A DNA stretch of 64,000 nt from Candidatus Leptovillus affinis (GCA_016705235.1 JADIYP010000006.1:620001-684000), one strand, 5' to 3'. Positions 33,001 to 40,714 are shown, numbered from the stretch's first letter. Notes: a model not told the origin generated them from the sequence alone. A program made the numbers and translations.

Positions 33001-34733
33001 GCCGCCCCGCCCTTAAAATCCACCAGCACAAAATTGACAATGGTCGGATCATAATTCAATGCCAGCCCCAAAATCATCGTCATGAGCAGTTCTGATTTAC
33101 CGGAACCGGTGCTGCCGGCGATAAGGCCATGCACGCCGTCGGCGTCGGCGGAGAATTTCAGTCGGCGCAGGTCGCCGCCGGAAAGCTGCCCCAGGGCCAC
33201 TTTGAGCCAGTCGGCGTTTTCCGGCTGTTTGTTGATGCGCCAATTTTCCAGCGTAAGCTGACGCAGTTCATCGGCCGTGCTGACGCCGAGCATTTCCATC
33301 ATCAAGACGCCATTAGGCAGGTCGGCGCCGTAGCTTTTGCGCACTTGGAGCGGTTCCAACTCCCTGGCCAGTCGATCCAACGCTTCCAGATCGTCGATGG
33401 TATCGGCGTAGCCGATGTAACGCGGCGTGTTGACGCCTACTTCCGCGTATCGAAAGCCAATTTTATTGGCCTGTGTCAGACTTAGCTCTTCTTCGTTTTG
33501 CGAGACGATGACTTCGATGACCGATTGGCAGCCGCTGGGTATTTTGCCGGTTTCGGGAACCAAAAAGAGAACGGCCGCGCCGAGGGATGGGCCTTGCTGC
33601 AGCAGCAAGGAGATGCCGGGGTCCAATTCCAGATCGCGCAGCCAGGAGCCTTCCGGCAGCGGGGTGAGCAAATCGACGACAACCAGCAAAAACGGCAGGG
33701 TGACATCGACATTGTTGTCGGGGTCTTGCAGGCGGAGCTGGCGTTCGTCCAACACATTGCGCAGATGTTTGAGGAAGGTATAGACCTTACTGCGCTCTTT
33801 GTCGCCCTGGCGATCACGGCCGTCTTCGAAACAAACCGTCTCGTTTTGCTTGCCGCCCTGGGCGTGGGGCAGCGATGTGACCCAACGCCAATTCTTGCGC
33901 CCTTCCATCGTGCCCAAAATTTGCAGCCGGGCGTCGGTGGGCGACTGAAAAACGGCGTAATGGGACAGCATCGCCTGCACAAACGCGTAGACCGCGCCCG
34001 GATTTTTACCGGTAATGCCGATGGAATGACGGGCGATAAGTGTTGGCTCTTCGCCGGTTTCTTTGGGGGCCGGTTGGCGCAGGGGAATGGTAATGGGCAC
34101 ATCGCTAACAAATTGGGAGTCTTCGGCCAGGCGCATCGCGTCGCGCACCTGCGGATCGTCGAAGCTGCCGCCTTGCGTCAGCGTGTAAACAACCGTAGAG
34201 GGCAGGCTGCCCATGCCCAGGCGCAGCGCGCCAAAATCGTCATCGCCGGTGCGCCGTTCCCAGAGGCGTGTGGCCAGATGGGGAGGTGGGGGAGAAACGG
34301 CCGTGGCATGAAACCGCTGACTGGCTTCCTGAGCAATGATCAAAGCCTGCCGGGGTTCTGGATAATTATGACGATAAAAACGGCGCTGCATATCATGACT
34401 CACAGTCATTTCCCGCCGCATCTCCAATAACTGCTCCGCGTACGCCGCCTCCTTAACTCCCTTATTCTTGTTATTCTGATGGCGGCTGTACAACGCAAAG
34501 GCCACCGAAGCGACCACCGACATGCCCATCGGCAAAATGAAAAGCAAACTACGCCCTCGGCTAAACACCGAAATCAAAACATATCCCACGATAGTCAGTA
34601 GCGGCAGTCCAATTTGCACAAGCGATTGATTTTGTTCTTGTTCATCACCGGGAGGAGAAGGGATTTCCACGGCGCCCTGAGGCAGTTCCGGTTGGATACG
34701 TGGGGGGCGTTCTATGTATTTGGGTTCAGACAT
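30090..34733 (-). CDS. essC: EssC/EccC-type type VII secretion ATPase with three FtsK/SpoIIIE domains
   Basis: 1547 residues. Two membrane helices at about 40-82 (IGLPLLTIVGYVLISVF, LLFILPMGMSVVASVAFAL), no N-terminal FHA domains, then the EccC-type stretch RREMTVSHDMQRRFYRHNYPEP. Three RecA-like domains follow. Walker A motifs are GSTGSGKS (about 541), GASGWGKT (about 929) and GPPSSGKT (about 1226). Domain 1 keeps the Walker B acid pair (FVFIDEFAEM, about 661); domains 2 and 3 have DN instead (MLIIIDNFAEF, IFILIDNYDSF), as in the regulatory domains of EssC/EccC. It powers export of WXG100 proteins. AAGGAGG 9 nt before the ATG. First gene of the long minus-strand operon. Confidence 0.93.
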   Translation of the reverse strand: MSEPKYIERPPRIQPELPQGAVEIPSPPGDEQEQNQSLVQIGLPLLTIVGYVLISVFSRGRSLLFILPMGMSVVASVAFALYSRHQNNKNKGVKEAAYAEQLLEMRREMTVSHDMQRRFYRHNYPEPRQALIIAQEASQRFHATAVSPPPPHLATRLWERRTGDDDFGALRLGMGSLPSTVVYTLTQGGSFDDPQVRDAMRLAEDSQFVSDVPITIPLRQPAPKETGEEPTLIARHSIGITGKNPGAVYAFVQAMLSHYAVFQSPTDARLQILGTMEGRKNWRWVTSLPHAQGGKQNETVCFEDGRDRQGDKERSKVYTFLKHLRNVLDERQLRLQDPDNNVDVTLPFLLVVVDLLTPLPEGSWLRDLELDPGISLLLQQGPSLGAAVLFLVPETGKIPSGCQSVIEVIVSQNEEELSLTQANKIGFRYAEVGVNTPRYIGYADTIDDLEALDRLARELEPLQVRKSYGADLPNGVLMMEMLGVSTADELRQLTLENWRINKQPENADWLKVALGQLSGGDLRRLKFSADADGVHGLIAGSTGSGKSELLMTMILGLALNYDPTIVNFVLVDFKGGAAFEPFRNLPHCVDIVTNLRGSAVERMFAAITAELNRRQAINVATDSKHIVHYRQQKLHVPPYGRAIVVKDKEFHTSPYPHLFVFIDEFAEMIAENPEYKAQLNSITRLGRALGVTLILAAQRPTGVTDQMRANIKFRIALRVETREESGEVLRRPDAAYLPTGIPGRGYLQVGNENIEMIQVAWTGSEYRGGREKKKPNVKWPDRKKRAAEESEEEFPKVFEMMVDLMDEMAKEHSLPQRTPWPDFLPANMSLQTPVDATYINPQGLKLMQLPGVGAATAVPATTPDEDALPPVPLNTAVSLWMNDENAWFGIDWAERAMRAVVGLIDNPYNSEQLPLVVDFRRGHAVIFGASGWGKTTFLRTLVATLAATHSPTELHVYILDFGGRQMNVLRDLPHVGEIITPDEEEKVTRLLRRLDQELNRRKTVLSDADADDLYRYNSANPTAVIPAMLIIIDNFAEFRESFEDLMPLLISLVRESRAYGIHFATSAELPGSLGGKLYTLFTERMALKLSDPTEYSGIVGRGARVIDDIAGRGFIKHERRALEFQTALPVGLPGDGQELDETQKLSILVQAMQEFGRDIPKEKRPSPINTLANRVLLKSLLPDPLPRPAAARRRIQPILGIDDLTLEPWLFDMPGQGPHSLVIGPPSSGKTTTLRSLALSLAHTYTPDEVLLVLVDFQQKFFKYGGRRTLGELPHVADVLTSSEQLETFIANLDAECKTLAAERKRPIFILIDNYDSFSEDAGQQRKVLPILGTLAREYGTAGLHIIAAGSPAIARAPEDLRKQLSVPRYGLALQTADTVQVLNGKVPRGMAQAELPLGRGFLVRSGRTTMLQIGTPYDDDEHIESALDHWVEVICDRYPRQKNQWTAPQAAQAAPPAADKPINQGAADGTAVSRPTPTRTTLAARPERSVVRTAVPDNVDIAFVRQELKTKRAMNDALLNMLSDVDVLNMAVEMKIITLPEEPAGA

Positions 34734-34798
34734 GCACGGATCCTCCTTGATGTCGTGCCAGCCGCATTGTCATGCAGCATCGGTTGAGGGACGATCTC

Positions 34799-34828
34799 AT
34801 TTTAACCTTCACCGGTCATAATAATCAA
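34799..34828 (-). promoter_or_regulatory. Candidate promoter of the EssC operon
   Basis: On the minus strand TTGATT (34828-34823), an 18-nt spacer, TAAAAT (34804-34799). The start would be near 34792, about 60 nt before the essC ATG. Confidence 0.5.
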
Positions 34829-34975
34829 CACTTAAACACAAAACTTTCTGCATTTTCACCGCCAAACACTTGACACATGCCCTTTTGGAAAGTACCTTAA
34901 TCACAGAATAGCGACCAAAATGCTGGCAGCATTCAGATATTTTACTCACCCTCGAAGTTGTGGAGGAAAAGTCCA

Positions 34976-36067
34976 TTGAAGCAAATATGTATCCATTGCG
35001 GTCGAAAATCAACTGGCGGATCCCTCTGGTGCCAGGAAAGCTACTGTTCCATCGACAACATGGTGACGGTTTTTGATTACGGGGAAACGGTTGGCGATCT
35101 CAACATTGTCAAACTGCTGGCGGTACTGCGCACCTCGTCGATTTATGAGGCCGAACGGCAAGGGCAGAAAGTGCTGCTGAAGATTGCCCATGCCGGATTT
35201 CAGGAACGACTGAAACGCGAAGCCGCCTTTTTGATGCAGCTTCAGGTGAACAAGCAGTTTCACCCGATGCTGCCCACCCTGCTGCCGGCCCACAAACAGG
35301 CCAATCTCCGCGAACACCCGATTGGGAAAACGGTGTCCCATGAACAAACGTTGTATTACACCATCTTTGACTATGCCGAAGGGGACTTTTTGCGCGGCAT
35401 TTTGTTGAAAAATCCTCAGCCCTGGTACCAACATGCCGGTTGGATCACCATCAGTCTGGCCGATGTGATTGCCCTCATGCACAAAAATCAGATTTTGCAT
35501 TTGTGCCTGTGCCCGGAAATTGTGTTTATACGGTTTGATAAGGAGGGCATTCCACGGCCGATTTTGATGGACCTTGGCGCAGTAAGCGATCCGCAAAATG
35601 TGGCCCGCTATTGGGACCCGCGTTTTGTGCCCGCCGCCTATGCCGCGCCCGAATTGATCCGCAAGAGCGGCGGATCGGTCGGCGCATCGACCGATGTGTA
35701 TGGCCTGAATTTGCTGCTGTACGAGATGCTGGCCGGACAGCCTGCTTTTGCTTATCGCTTGCGAGCGGATGAAGATATTTACCATGATGTTTTACGGGGA
35801 AAACCGGCCCCCATGAATCGGGCAGATTTACAAACTGTGCCGGAGATTGCCGCCAGGGGCATTCACCAGAGCTATCAGGCTCGCCAGCCTGATGTGCTGA
35901 CATTGGCCCATGAGTTACTGGCCACGTTCCCGCCTGTGCCGAAGGAAAAGAAAGGCCGGCAAATTAATTGGCGCACGGTGGCGATTGTGATTGCGACGGC
36001 GTTTGTAGTGACCTTGTTGATTGCCATGGCTTTGGCGCTGAGTGAAGCGGCAACGGCCGTTATCTAA
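34976..36067 (+). CDS. Zinc-ribbon pseudokinase with C-terminal membrane helix (EssB-like candidate)
   Basis: 363 residues from TTG 34976, which has GGAGG 9 nt upstream. Residues 4-23 carry CxxC...CxxxxC (CIHCGRKSTGG, WCQESYC), a likely zinc site. The kinase-fold domain (about 28-300) keeps the ATP-site lysine (KVLLKIAH), DLG (LMDLGAV) and APE (AYAAPELI), but has no glycine loop and the catalytic loop is HLCLCPEIVFIRF, so the catalytic Asp is Cys. It should not phosphorylate. A single helix (VAIVIATAFVVTLLIAMAL) ends the protein. EssB/YukC of Firmicute type VII systems is also a membrane pseudokinase, so this may be the counterpart. Divergent from essC by 242 bp. Confidence 0.82.
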   Translation: MKQICIHCGRKSTGGSLWCQESYCSIDNMVTVFDYGETVGDLNIVKLLAVLRTSSIYEAERQGQKVLLKIAHAGFQERLKREAAFLMQLQVNKQFHPMLPTLLPAHKQANLREHPIGKTVSHEQTLYYTIFDYAEGDFLRGILLKNPQPWYQHAGWITISLADVIALMHKNQILHLCLCPEIVFIRFDKEGIPRPILMDLGAVSDPQNVARYWDPRFVPAAYAAPELIRKSGGSVGASTDVYGLNLLLYEMLAGQPAFAYRLRADEDIYHDVLRGKPAPMNRADLQTVPEIAARGIHQSYQARQPDVLTLAHELLATFPPVPKEKKGRQINWRTVAIVIATAFVVTLLIAMALALSEAATAVI

Positions 36068-36095
36068 CACACCCATCACCTACCACCTAACAATC

Positions 36096-36129
36096 AAAAC
36101 GCCGGCAAGGATTATCTTGCCGGCGTTTT
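36096..36129. terminator. Bidirectional terminator after the pseudokinase gene
   Basis: A perfect 14-bp stem (AAAACGCCGGCAAG at 36096-36109, complement at 36116-36129) with a 6-nt loop, ending in TTTT on both strands, between convergent genes. Confidence 0.9.
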
Positions 36130-36167
36130 ATGTTAACCATCCAGCCGAGCAACCAACTATCGGCTGT

Positions 36168-36467
36168 TTAATAAAACCGCGTACTCCCCATCGCATCGCC
36201 GCGTTCATACGCCCGCGCCGAAGCCGCCAGGTCGCCGCCAATTTCCGTGCATTTTTCCGACAACTGCTCAATGACCGGCTTCAACTGCGACAAATAACGC
36301 TCAACCGCCAGCCCGCCAACCAGACCAATAAAGGCCGTGGCTTTTAACACCGTCATCAGCGCTTCCAGAGCGGCCGCGACGCTCTTCAAAATATTACCAA
36401 TATCCTCAAACCGTTTACCCATGCCCATCACTCCTGGGACATCCATGAAAACTTCTTCACCAGCCAT
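36168..36467 (-). CDS. Small helical protein, WXG100-superfamily candidate
   Basis: 99 residues, ribosome site AAGGAAGG before the ATG. Sequence pattern: charged start, KRFEDIGNILKSVAAALEALMTVLKATAFIGLVGGLAVERYLSQLKPVIEQLSEKC, then DLAASARAYERGD. Two long helices around a Gly-rich turn (IGLVGGLA) fit an Esx-like hairpin, but there is no WxG motif. Several actinobacterial Esx-associated proteins have this form. It is last of four small co-oriented genes (37497 to 36168), which supports a role in the same secretion system. The family call is tentative; existence of the gene is likely. Confidence 0.65.
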   Translation of the reverse strand: MAGEEVFMDVPGVMGMGKRFEDIGNILKSVAAALEALMTVLKATAFIGLVGGLAVERYLSQLKPVIEQLSEKCTEIGGDLAASARAYERGDAMGSTRFY

Positions 36468-36513
36468 GTGTTACCTTCCTTATTTTCAATCGGCGCGTAA
36501 CCGTCTAAGCGAC

Positions 36514-36852
36514 CTAGTAAATATTCTGGAATATGCCAGCCAGACCTTCCACCAAACCACGGGCTTGCCGGTCTGCCTGTTCCATTGTGTCGGCGGCACG
36601 GTTGATGCTTACCGTCATCGTTGTGCAATGTTCAATCAGCCGGTCCGAACCAGGAATGAACAAATTGGTACATTCCGCCACAAAAGCCTCTGCCCCGCGG
36701 CCAATCCACACACCGCTGGTTACCTGACCAATCATCGCCTGTATCGGGGCACGAACGGCATCTTGCAAAATGCTCATCTGGGCGTTAACTTGTCCCAAGA
36801 CCTCGTTCAGGACAGAGCGAGCTACACGAAGTAAGAGTTTTTTAATGCTCAT
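36514..36852 (-). CDS. WXG100-like protein, 112 aa
   Basis: GAGGTGA lies 8 nt before the ATG. The turn motif is VWIGRGAEAFVAEC (near residues 48-61), a good WxG match. The N-terminal helix is extended (SIKKLLLRVARSVLNEVLGQVNAQMSILQDAV) compared with the 100-residue norm. C-terminal helix: RLIEHCTTMTVSINRAADTMEQADRQA, ending LVEGLAGIFQNIY. It is the third of four small co-oriented genes, 17 nt after its upstream neighbour. Probably a secreted substrate or chaperone partner of the EssC-type ATPase. Confidence 0.82.
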   Translation of the reverse strand: MSIKKLLLRVARSVLNEVLGQVNAQMSILQDAVRAPIQAMIGQVTSGVWIGRGAEAFVAECTNLFIPGSDRLIEHCTTMTVSINRAADTMEQADRQARGLVEGLAGIFQNIY

Positions 36853-36869
36853 GATTTATCACCTCACTG

Positions 36870-37166
36870 TTAGTTGTACATCCGGGTCGTATCTTGGTCC
36901 GCGCTGCGCATGTCGTCCAGAGCGCCCATTACGTCGGTTTGCAATTCCAAAAATTTATCATGAAGGCGCTGGATTGCCGGCGTTAAGACACTGCGGCACG
37001 CTTCACTAAACGCATCGCCTGCTTCGCCACGCAGCCCGCCACTTTCCAACATTTCCGCAATCTGGTTCACTTCAGACATAGTGGCCTCAAGTGTTTGGGC
37101 GCCCTGGGCGAAGGCTTGCGCCATTTCTTCCATTTGCCCATAGTCCATCTTAATAATATCGGTCAT
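36870..37166 (-). CDS. WXG100-family protein with LxG turn, 98 aa
   Basis: AGGAGA precedes the ATG. Two helices around GGLRGEAGDAFSEAC, where Leu replaces the Trp of WxG. N-terminal MDYGQMEEMAQAFAQGAQTLEATMSEVNQIAEMLE and C-terminal LTPAIQRLHDKFLELQTDVMGALDDM are typical of the family. In type VII systems Esx proteins form heterodimers of which often only one member keeps a strict motif, so pairing with one of the neighbouring genes is plausible. Confidence 0.83.
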   Translation of the reverse strand: MTDIIKMDYGQMEEMAQAFAQGAQTLEATMSEVNQIAEMLESGGLRGEAGDAFSEACRSVLTPAIQRLHDKFLELQTDVMGALDDMRSADQDTTRMYN

Positions 37167-37197
37167 GGTTCTCTCCTAATGTTGAATGAATACGCGC

Positions 37198-37497
37198 CTA
37201 AATAACTCGGAATGCGTTACCGGCCTCTTCTTCGGCCTGGCTCAACGTTTCGGCGACTTGTTTGGTTATGTTGCCTGCGTCTTCAAGAGCATGGCGCAAG
37301 CGGTCTATTCCGGGAACAACTTCATCTTGCATTTCCGCGAAGAAGGCTTGTGACCCGCGGCCTTCCCAAGAATTTTGCAATTGGCCCATGCGGTTGCGAA
37401 TGTTCTGTAACATTTGCTGGATTTCGTCGCCTTGCTGCGAGAAACGGCGCGAAACTTGCTCCAGAACGTCATAATCTGCTTCAATTAGATCAGCCAT
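37198..37497 (-). CDS. WXG100-family protein, 99 aa
   Basis: AGAGGT lies 6 nt before the ATG. Classic layout: IEADYDVLEQVSRRFSQQGDEIQQMLQNIRNRMGQLQ, turn SWEGRGSQAFFAEM (WEG at about 44-46), then VVPGIDRLRHALEDAGNITKQVAETLSQAEEE. It is closest in sequence to the WXG100 gene inside the EssC operon at 29109 (EVDYEVLEDAAAKFRHQADEI; GWLGTAARAFYLEM; VLPAVRRLAVALDEA). First of the four-gene block; 323 bp of spacer precede it. Confidence 0.9.
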   Translation of the reverse strand: MADLIEADYDVLEQVSRRFSQQGDEIQQMLQNIRNRMGQLQNSWEGRGSQAFFAEMQDEVVPGIDRLRHALEDAGNITKQVAETLSQAEEEAGNAFRVI

Positions 37498-37820
37498 TTT
37501 TTACCTCTCTTTGCCTGAAAAGGGTTTCCAAATAGGAAGAATCGATGGATATTGGGGGAAATATGGGTTTCCGTATAGGGCACTCTCCTTTACAATAAGT
37601 CTGAATTTGGGGTTGAAACGGCCGTCACCCTTCTTACTTGGCCTAGGCCAGAACTACTCTTTTTCAGCCCAATTTTCTCGCTTGTTGTCTTGATTGCTCG
37701 TCCGGCTCAACTGATAAGCACAGTGTAAAAGGCGCAGAAACGGCCGTCAATAACCAGATAATAAACTATCCCAACCATTATTTTAATCATCCCACCGCCA
37801 ATTTTCTATAGGGCAATCGC
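37498..37820. other. Divergent spacer between WXG100 genes and a transposase remnant
   Basis: 323 bp. Two ACGGCCGT copies (near 37619 and 37740). It must hold the promoter of the four WXG100-like genes, but I could not pick a convincing one. No gene seen. Confidence 0.5.
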
Positions 37821-38273
37821 ATGAACCTGAACCCACAGCTCATAACCGCCTACAAACAAACCGCCGATGCCCTGAACGGCCGTGAACGACGGCTCTTCAT
37901 GGCCCAGGTGGTCAAAATGCTGGGCGCGGGCGGCCAGCGCCAGGCCGAACGAGAGCTGGGCTGGAACCGAGGCACCATTCGGAAAGCGATGGGGGAATTG
38001 GACAGCGGCAAGCTCATCGAGGACCGGTTTTATGCCAGAGGCAGGCGGGCGGCTGAAGAAAAACTACCCAATTTGCTCATCGACATTCAGGCCATTCTGG
38101 AAAGCGAGGCCGAAACCGACGCTCTGACGCGCATTATCGGCCTCAGCGCGCCAGAGGTGAGGCGGCGGTTGGTGGGTGAACGAGGTTATCGGGACGAAGA
38201 CCTACCCACGACAGAGACAATTCGCAAAAAAATCCGGGGATTAGGCTATCACTTCCGGCACGGCCGTTTCTGA
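37821..38273 (+). pseudogene. Truncated ISAzo13-type transposase, N-terminal part only
   Basis: 150 residues. ERRLFMAQVVKMLGAGGQRQAERELGWNRGTIRKAMGEL is a helix-turn-helix part typical of a DDE transposase group (ISAzo13/Rhopi-type), and SAPEVRRRLVGERGYRDEDLPTTETIRKKIRGLGY matches its next segment. In full-length members the sequence continues with a DDE catalytic core of about 250 residues; here it stops three to five residues later at an ACGGCCGTTTCTGA. No terminal inverted repeats found. It is a remnant, or a retained DNA-binding fragment. Confidence 0.7.
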
Positions 38274-38360
38274 AAATGAGGCGCGATACAAAGAAAGTAT
38301 GGCAAGCCAACGGCCGTTTACCAATTTTTTAATTGCCCCACTTTTAGATGCACAATTCAG

Positions 38361-40544
38361 CTAAATTGTCAACTCCAGGGTGGTAAATTTGCCCAGATCG
38401 ATCCGCACCGGGCCAGTTAGGGCAAATGGCGCATCCGGCGCCAGCTTTTGCCCGGCCACAAATGTGCCGTTGCTGGAGTGGAGATCGATGAGGAAATAAC
38501 GGCCGTTTTCAAAATTAACGCTCAGGTGACGCCGCGACACACGGCCGTCGCCGCTGATATTGAGATCGCACCCTTCCCGGCCAACCGTAAAGGGAAAGGT
38601 GGTCAGGGCCACATCCTGGCCGATTAACGCATGATCGATGGTTTGGGCAATGCGGAGGCGCGGTTGAGACGGCCGTTTCGCGGCCGTTTTTGACCCTGTA
38701 GACTTTTCAGCCGGAGACACCTGATCAAACAACATGGTCTGATGCAGCGCCTGCGGCTGCGCCGCCGATTTGATGCCCTGACCCTGCAAAACCGGTGTGC
38801 CCGTAATCAGCTTATCTTGCCGCGAACGAACCATCAGCCAGACAATTACACCCACAATGAGCAGCACAATCAGCAGCGTGATGTACCAATATTGAGTCAG
38901 CGCCACCGAAAGCCGGGCAAATAAACTGGGCGGCGCTGGCGGCGGCGGCGGGGTATAAGCCACATCCTCATATTCGGCCGTGGCCACGGCCGTGCCGTCC
39001 GCAGCCCGCGCCTCCAGCAAAATCGTATAACTACCCTCACCCAACGCCGCCAGAGGAACCGTCAACAGCCCCGCCGCATCCGGGCGCAATCCGTCCACAT
39101 GAAAAACCTCCAGCTTGGTCTGCTCATTCACCAGCCCAATGGCATACGAATCGATTGGGGCGCCATTTTGCGTTTTCACGCCAACCAGCAGCAGCTCGTT
39201 GATCTCATCCACGCGCACCGGCTCGATCTTGACCGTGGTCACCAAGTTTTCTTCGACTATCACAGTGGGATCATAACTGAAGGAATGTTCCAGAAGCACG
39301 GCTTCATTTTTTTCATTTTTGATGGCCGCGCCATCCAGATTATCGGCCGTCACTTCGATGGCGTATTGGCTGCCCACTTCCAGATCGGCAGCCGGCAGTT
39401 CAAACGACAAGACCGCACCCACCTCCGTAGTCTGCTGCCGCGAAACCTCCAACCCGCCATCCAGCACCTTCACTTCCACCTGGCCCACAAGCTGCGGGCT
39501 GGTCACGTCCAGCGTCAGCACCAGATTGCCCGCCTCGTTTGCCCGCAAACTATCCAACGACAATTCCACCGGTTCTGGCGGTCGAAAATAATCGCGGCTG
39601 GCGGTAAAGGTGAAATTTTCTGTCAGCGAACGGCCGTCTTGCAGGTTGATTGTTAACGTGGCCGAATGCTCGCCCTGGGTGGGAAATATTTGGGCGCTGG
39701 CCAGCCATTGGCTCTTTAAACCATCTATAATTTGGCGAAATGAATCGGCCAGCGCCGCCTGATCGCCAATCGCGGCCAGGCCGCCGGTTTCCCGCGCCAG
39801 ATTGCGCAGTTCGATTTCGTTCACATTTTGGCCGCCGGATAGGCCAATGGTGTGGACCGGCACGTTGGCGTTGCGCATGGTGGCAAAATTGACCACTTCG
39901 CTGTAGGTGTGGCGGCTGCACGGATTGCCTTCACCGGCGACAAGTTCGTCACGGCCGTCTGTGAACACAATCACCGCTCGCCGTGCCTGCGGCAAACTGC
40001 TGGTCGCCTGATTGACCAAATCAATCGCCGTGTAGGTGGCGTCGTAGAGACAAGTGCCTTTGTTGGCTACCTGCACGCTGTTGATCGCGTCTTGCACCCG
40101 CGCCTGATCGGCGGAAAAATCGCGCACCAGATCAATATCTTCATTAAACCGGATGACGGCGAATTGGGCTTCCGGCGGCGCGCCGTTGATGGCCTGGCTG
40201 GCTGCCTGGCGCATGTCGTCGATGGCCCCGCCCATGCTGCCGCTGGTATCCAGCACGATGGCCACAAAAAAAGGCGTGTCGGGTTTGCTGACGGCCGTTT
40301 CATAAACCGTGCTATCGCCGACTATTTGAATGCTGGCGGATTGGATGGAAGGGTTGGCAATCGGCCGTCTTTCGCCGTCGACCACCGTGAAGAAGACATC
40401 CAACGCCAGGGCGTCGGCGTCTGGATTTTCGGTAACCTGAGGGTAATTGATGACCAGTTCGGCCGCAGATTGCGCCCAAACAAGTCCCGCGCCCCAGACG
40501 GCGATGATGATGCATACGGCTCCGATTTGAATAACTCTCTTCAT
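38361..40544 (-). CDS. VWA-domain ectodomain, membrane helix and cytoplasmic FHA domain
   Basis: 727 residues. Signal peptide (VIQIGAVCIIIAVWGAGLVWAQ). VWA domain at about 88-290 with an intact MIDAS: DTSGSM, then TCLYDAT and FTDGRDE. Beta-rich, Ig-like modules follow to about 540. One membrane helix (YWYITLLIVLLIVGVIVWLMV, about 562-582), then a cytoplasmic FHA domain at the C-terminus: FTVGREGCDLNIS, DGRVSRRHLSV, DLHSSNGTFVAG. This links an outside metal-dependent protein-binding domain to inside phosphothreonine binding, in line with the kinase genes nearby. AGAGGAA before the ATG; a TATAAT (minus strand, 40606-40601) lies about 57 nt upstream. Confidence 0.92.
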   Translation of the reverse strand: MKRVIQIGAVCIIIAVWGAGLVWAQSAAELVINYPQVTENPDADALALDVFFTVVDGERRPIANPSIQSASIQIVGDSTVYETAVSKPDTPFFVAIVLDTSGSMGGAIDDMRQAASQAINGAPPEAQFAVIRFNEDIDLVRDFSADQARVQDAINSVQVANKGTCLYDATYTAIDLVNQATSSLPQARRAVIVFTDGRDELVAGEGNPCSRHTYSEVVNFATMRNANVPVHTIGLSGGQNVNEIELRNLARETGGLAAIGDQAALADSFRQIIDGLKSQWLASAQIFPTQGEHSATLTINLQDGRSLTENFTFTASRDYFRPPEPVELSLDSLRANEAGNLVLTLDVTSPQLVGQVEVKVLDGGLEVSRQQTTEVGAVLSFELPAADLEVGSQYAIEVTADNLDGAAIKNEKNEAVLLEHSFSYDPTVIVEENLVTTVKIEPVRVDEINELLLVGVKTQNGAPIDSYAIGLVNEQTKLEVFHVDGLRPDAAGLLTVPLAALGEGSYTILLEARAADGTAVATAEYEDVAYTPPPPPAPPSLFARLSVALTQYWYITLLIVLLIVGVIVWLMVRSRQDKLITGTPVLQGQGIKSAAQPQALHQTMLFDQVSPAEKSTGSKTAAKRPSQPRLRIAQTIDHALIGQDVALTTFPFTVGREGCDLNISGDGRVSRRHLSVNFENGRYFLIDLHSSNGTFVAGQKLAPDAPFALTGPVRIDLGKFTTLELTI

Positions 40545-40679
40545 TGCGTTCCTCTCAGGTTATGGTTGTGCCAATCCGCCTTGAACGGGCGGGCAGACTT
40601 ATTATACGCCATCAAAAGACGCATCGCAGCATTTTTTACAGCGGTATCTGGGAATTTGATAATAGGGATGGGCCGTGAT

Positions 40680-40707
40680 TTGGTGCGGACTGGGGTTGTG
40701 TTATAGT
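40680..40707 (+). promoter_or_regulatory. Leaderless-type promoter of the CAP-LysM gene
   Basis: TTGGTG (40680-40685), 16-nt spacer, TATAGT (40702-40707). The -10 box ends 7 nt before ATG 40715, and there is no Shine-Dalgarno sequence. Confidence 0.5.
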
Positions 40708-40714
40708 TGCCGCC

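Noticed and set aside
33498..34430. 310-codon open frame on the plus strand opposite the EssC-type gene
   Set aside because: Shadow of the GC-rich coding strand; composition and lack of a ribosome site do not support a gene. The same holds for antisense frames at 8065-8829, 15213-15854, 27072-27890 and 39852-40706.
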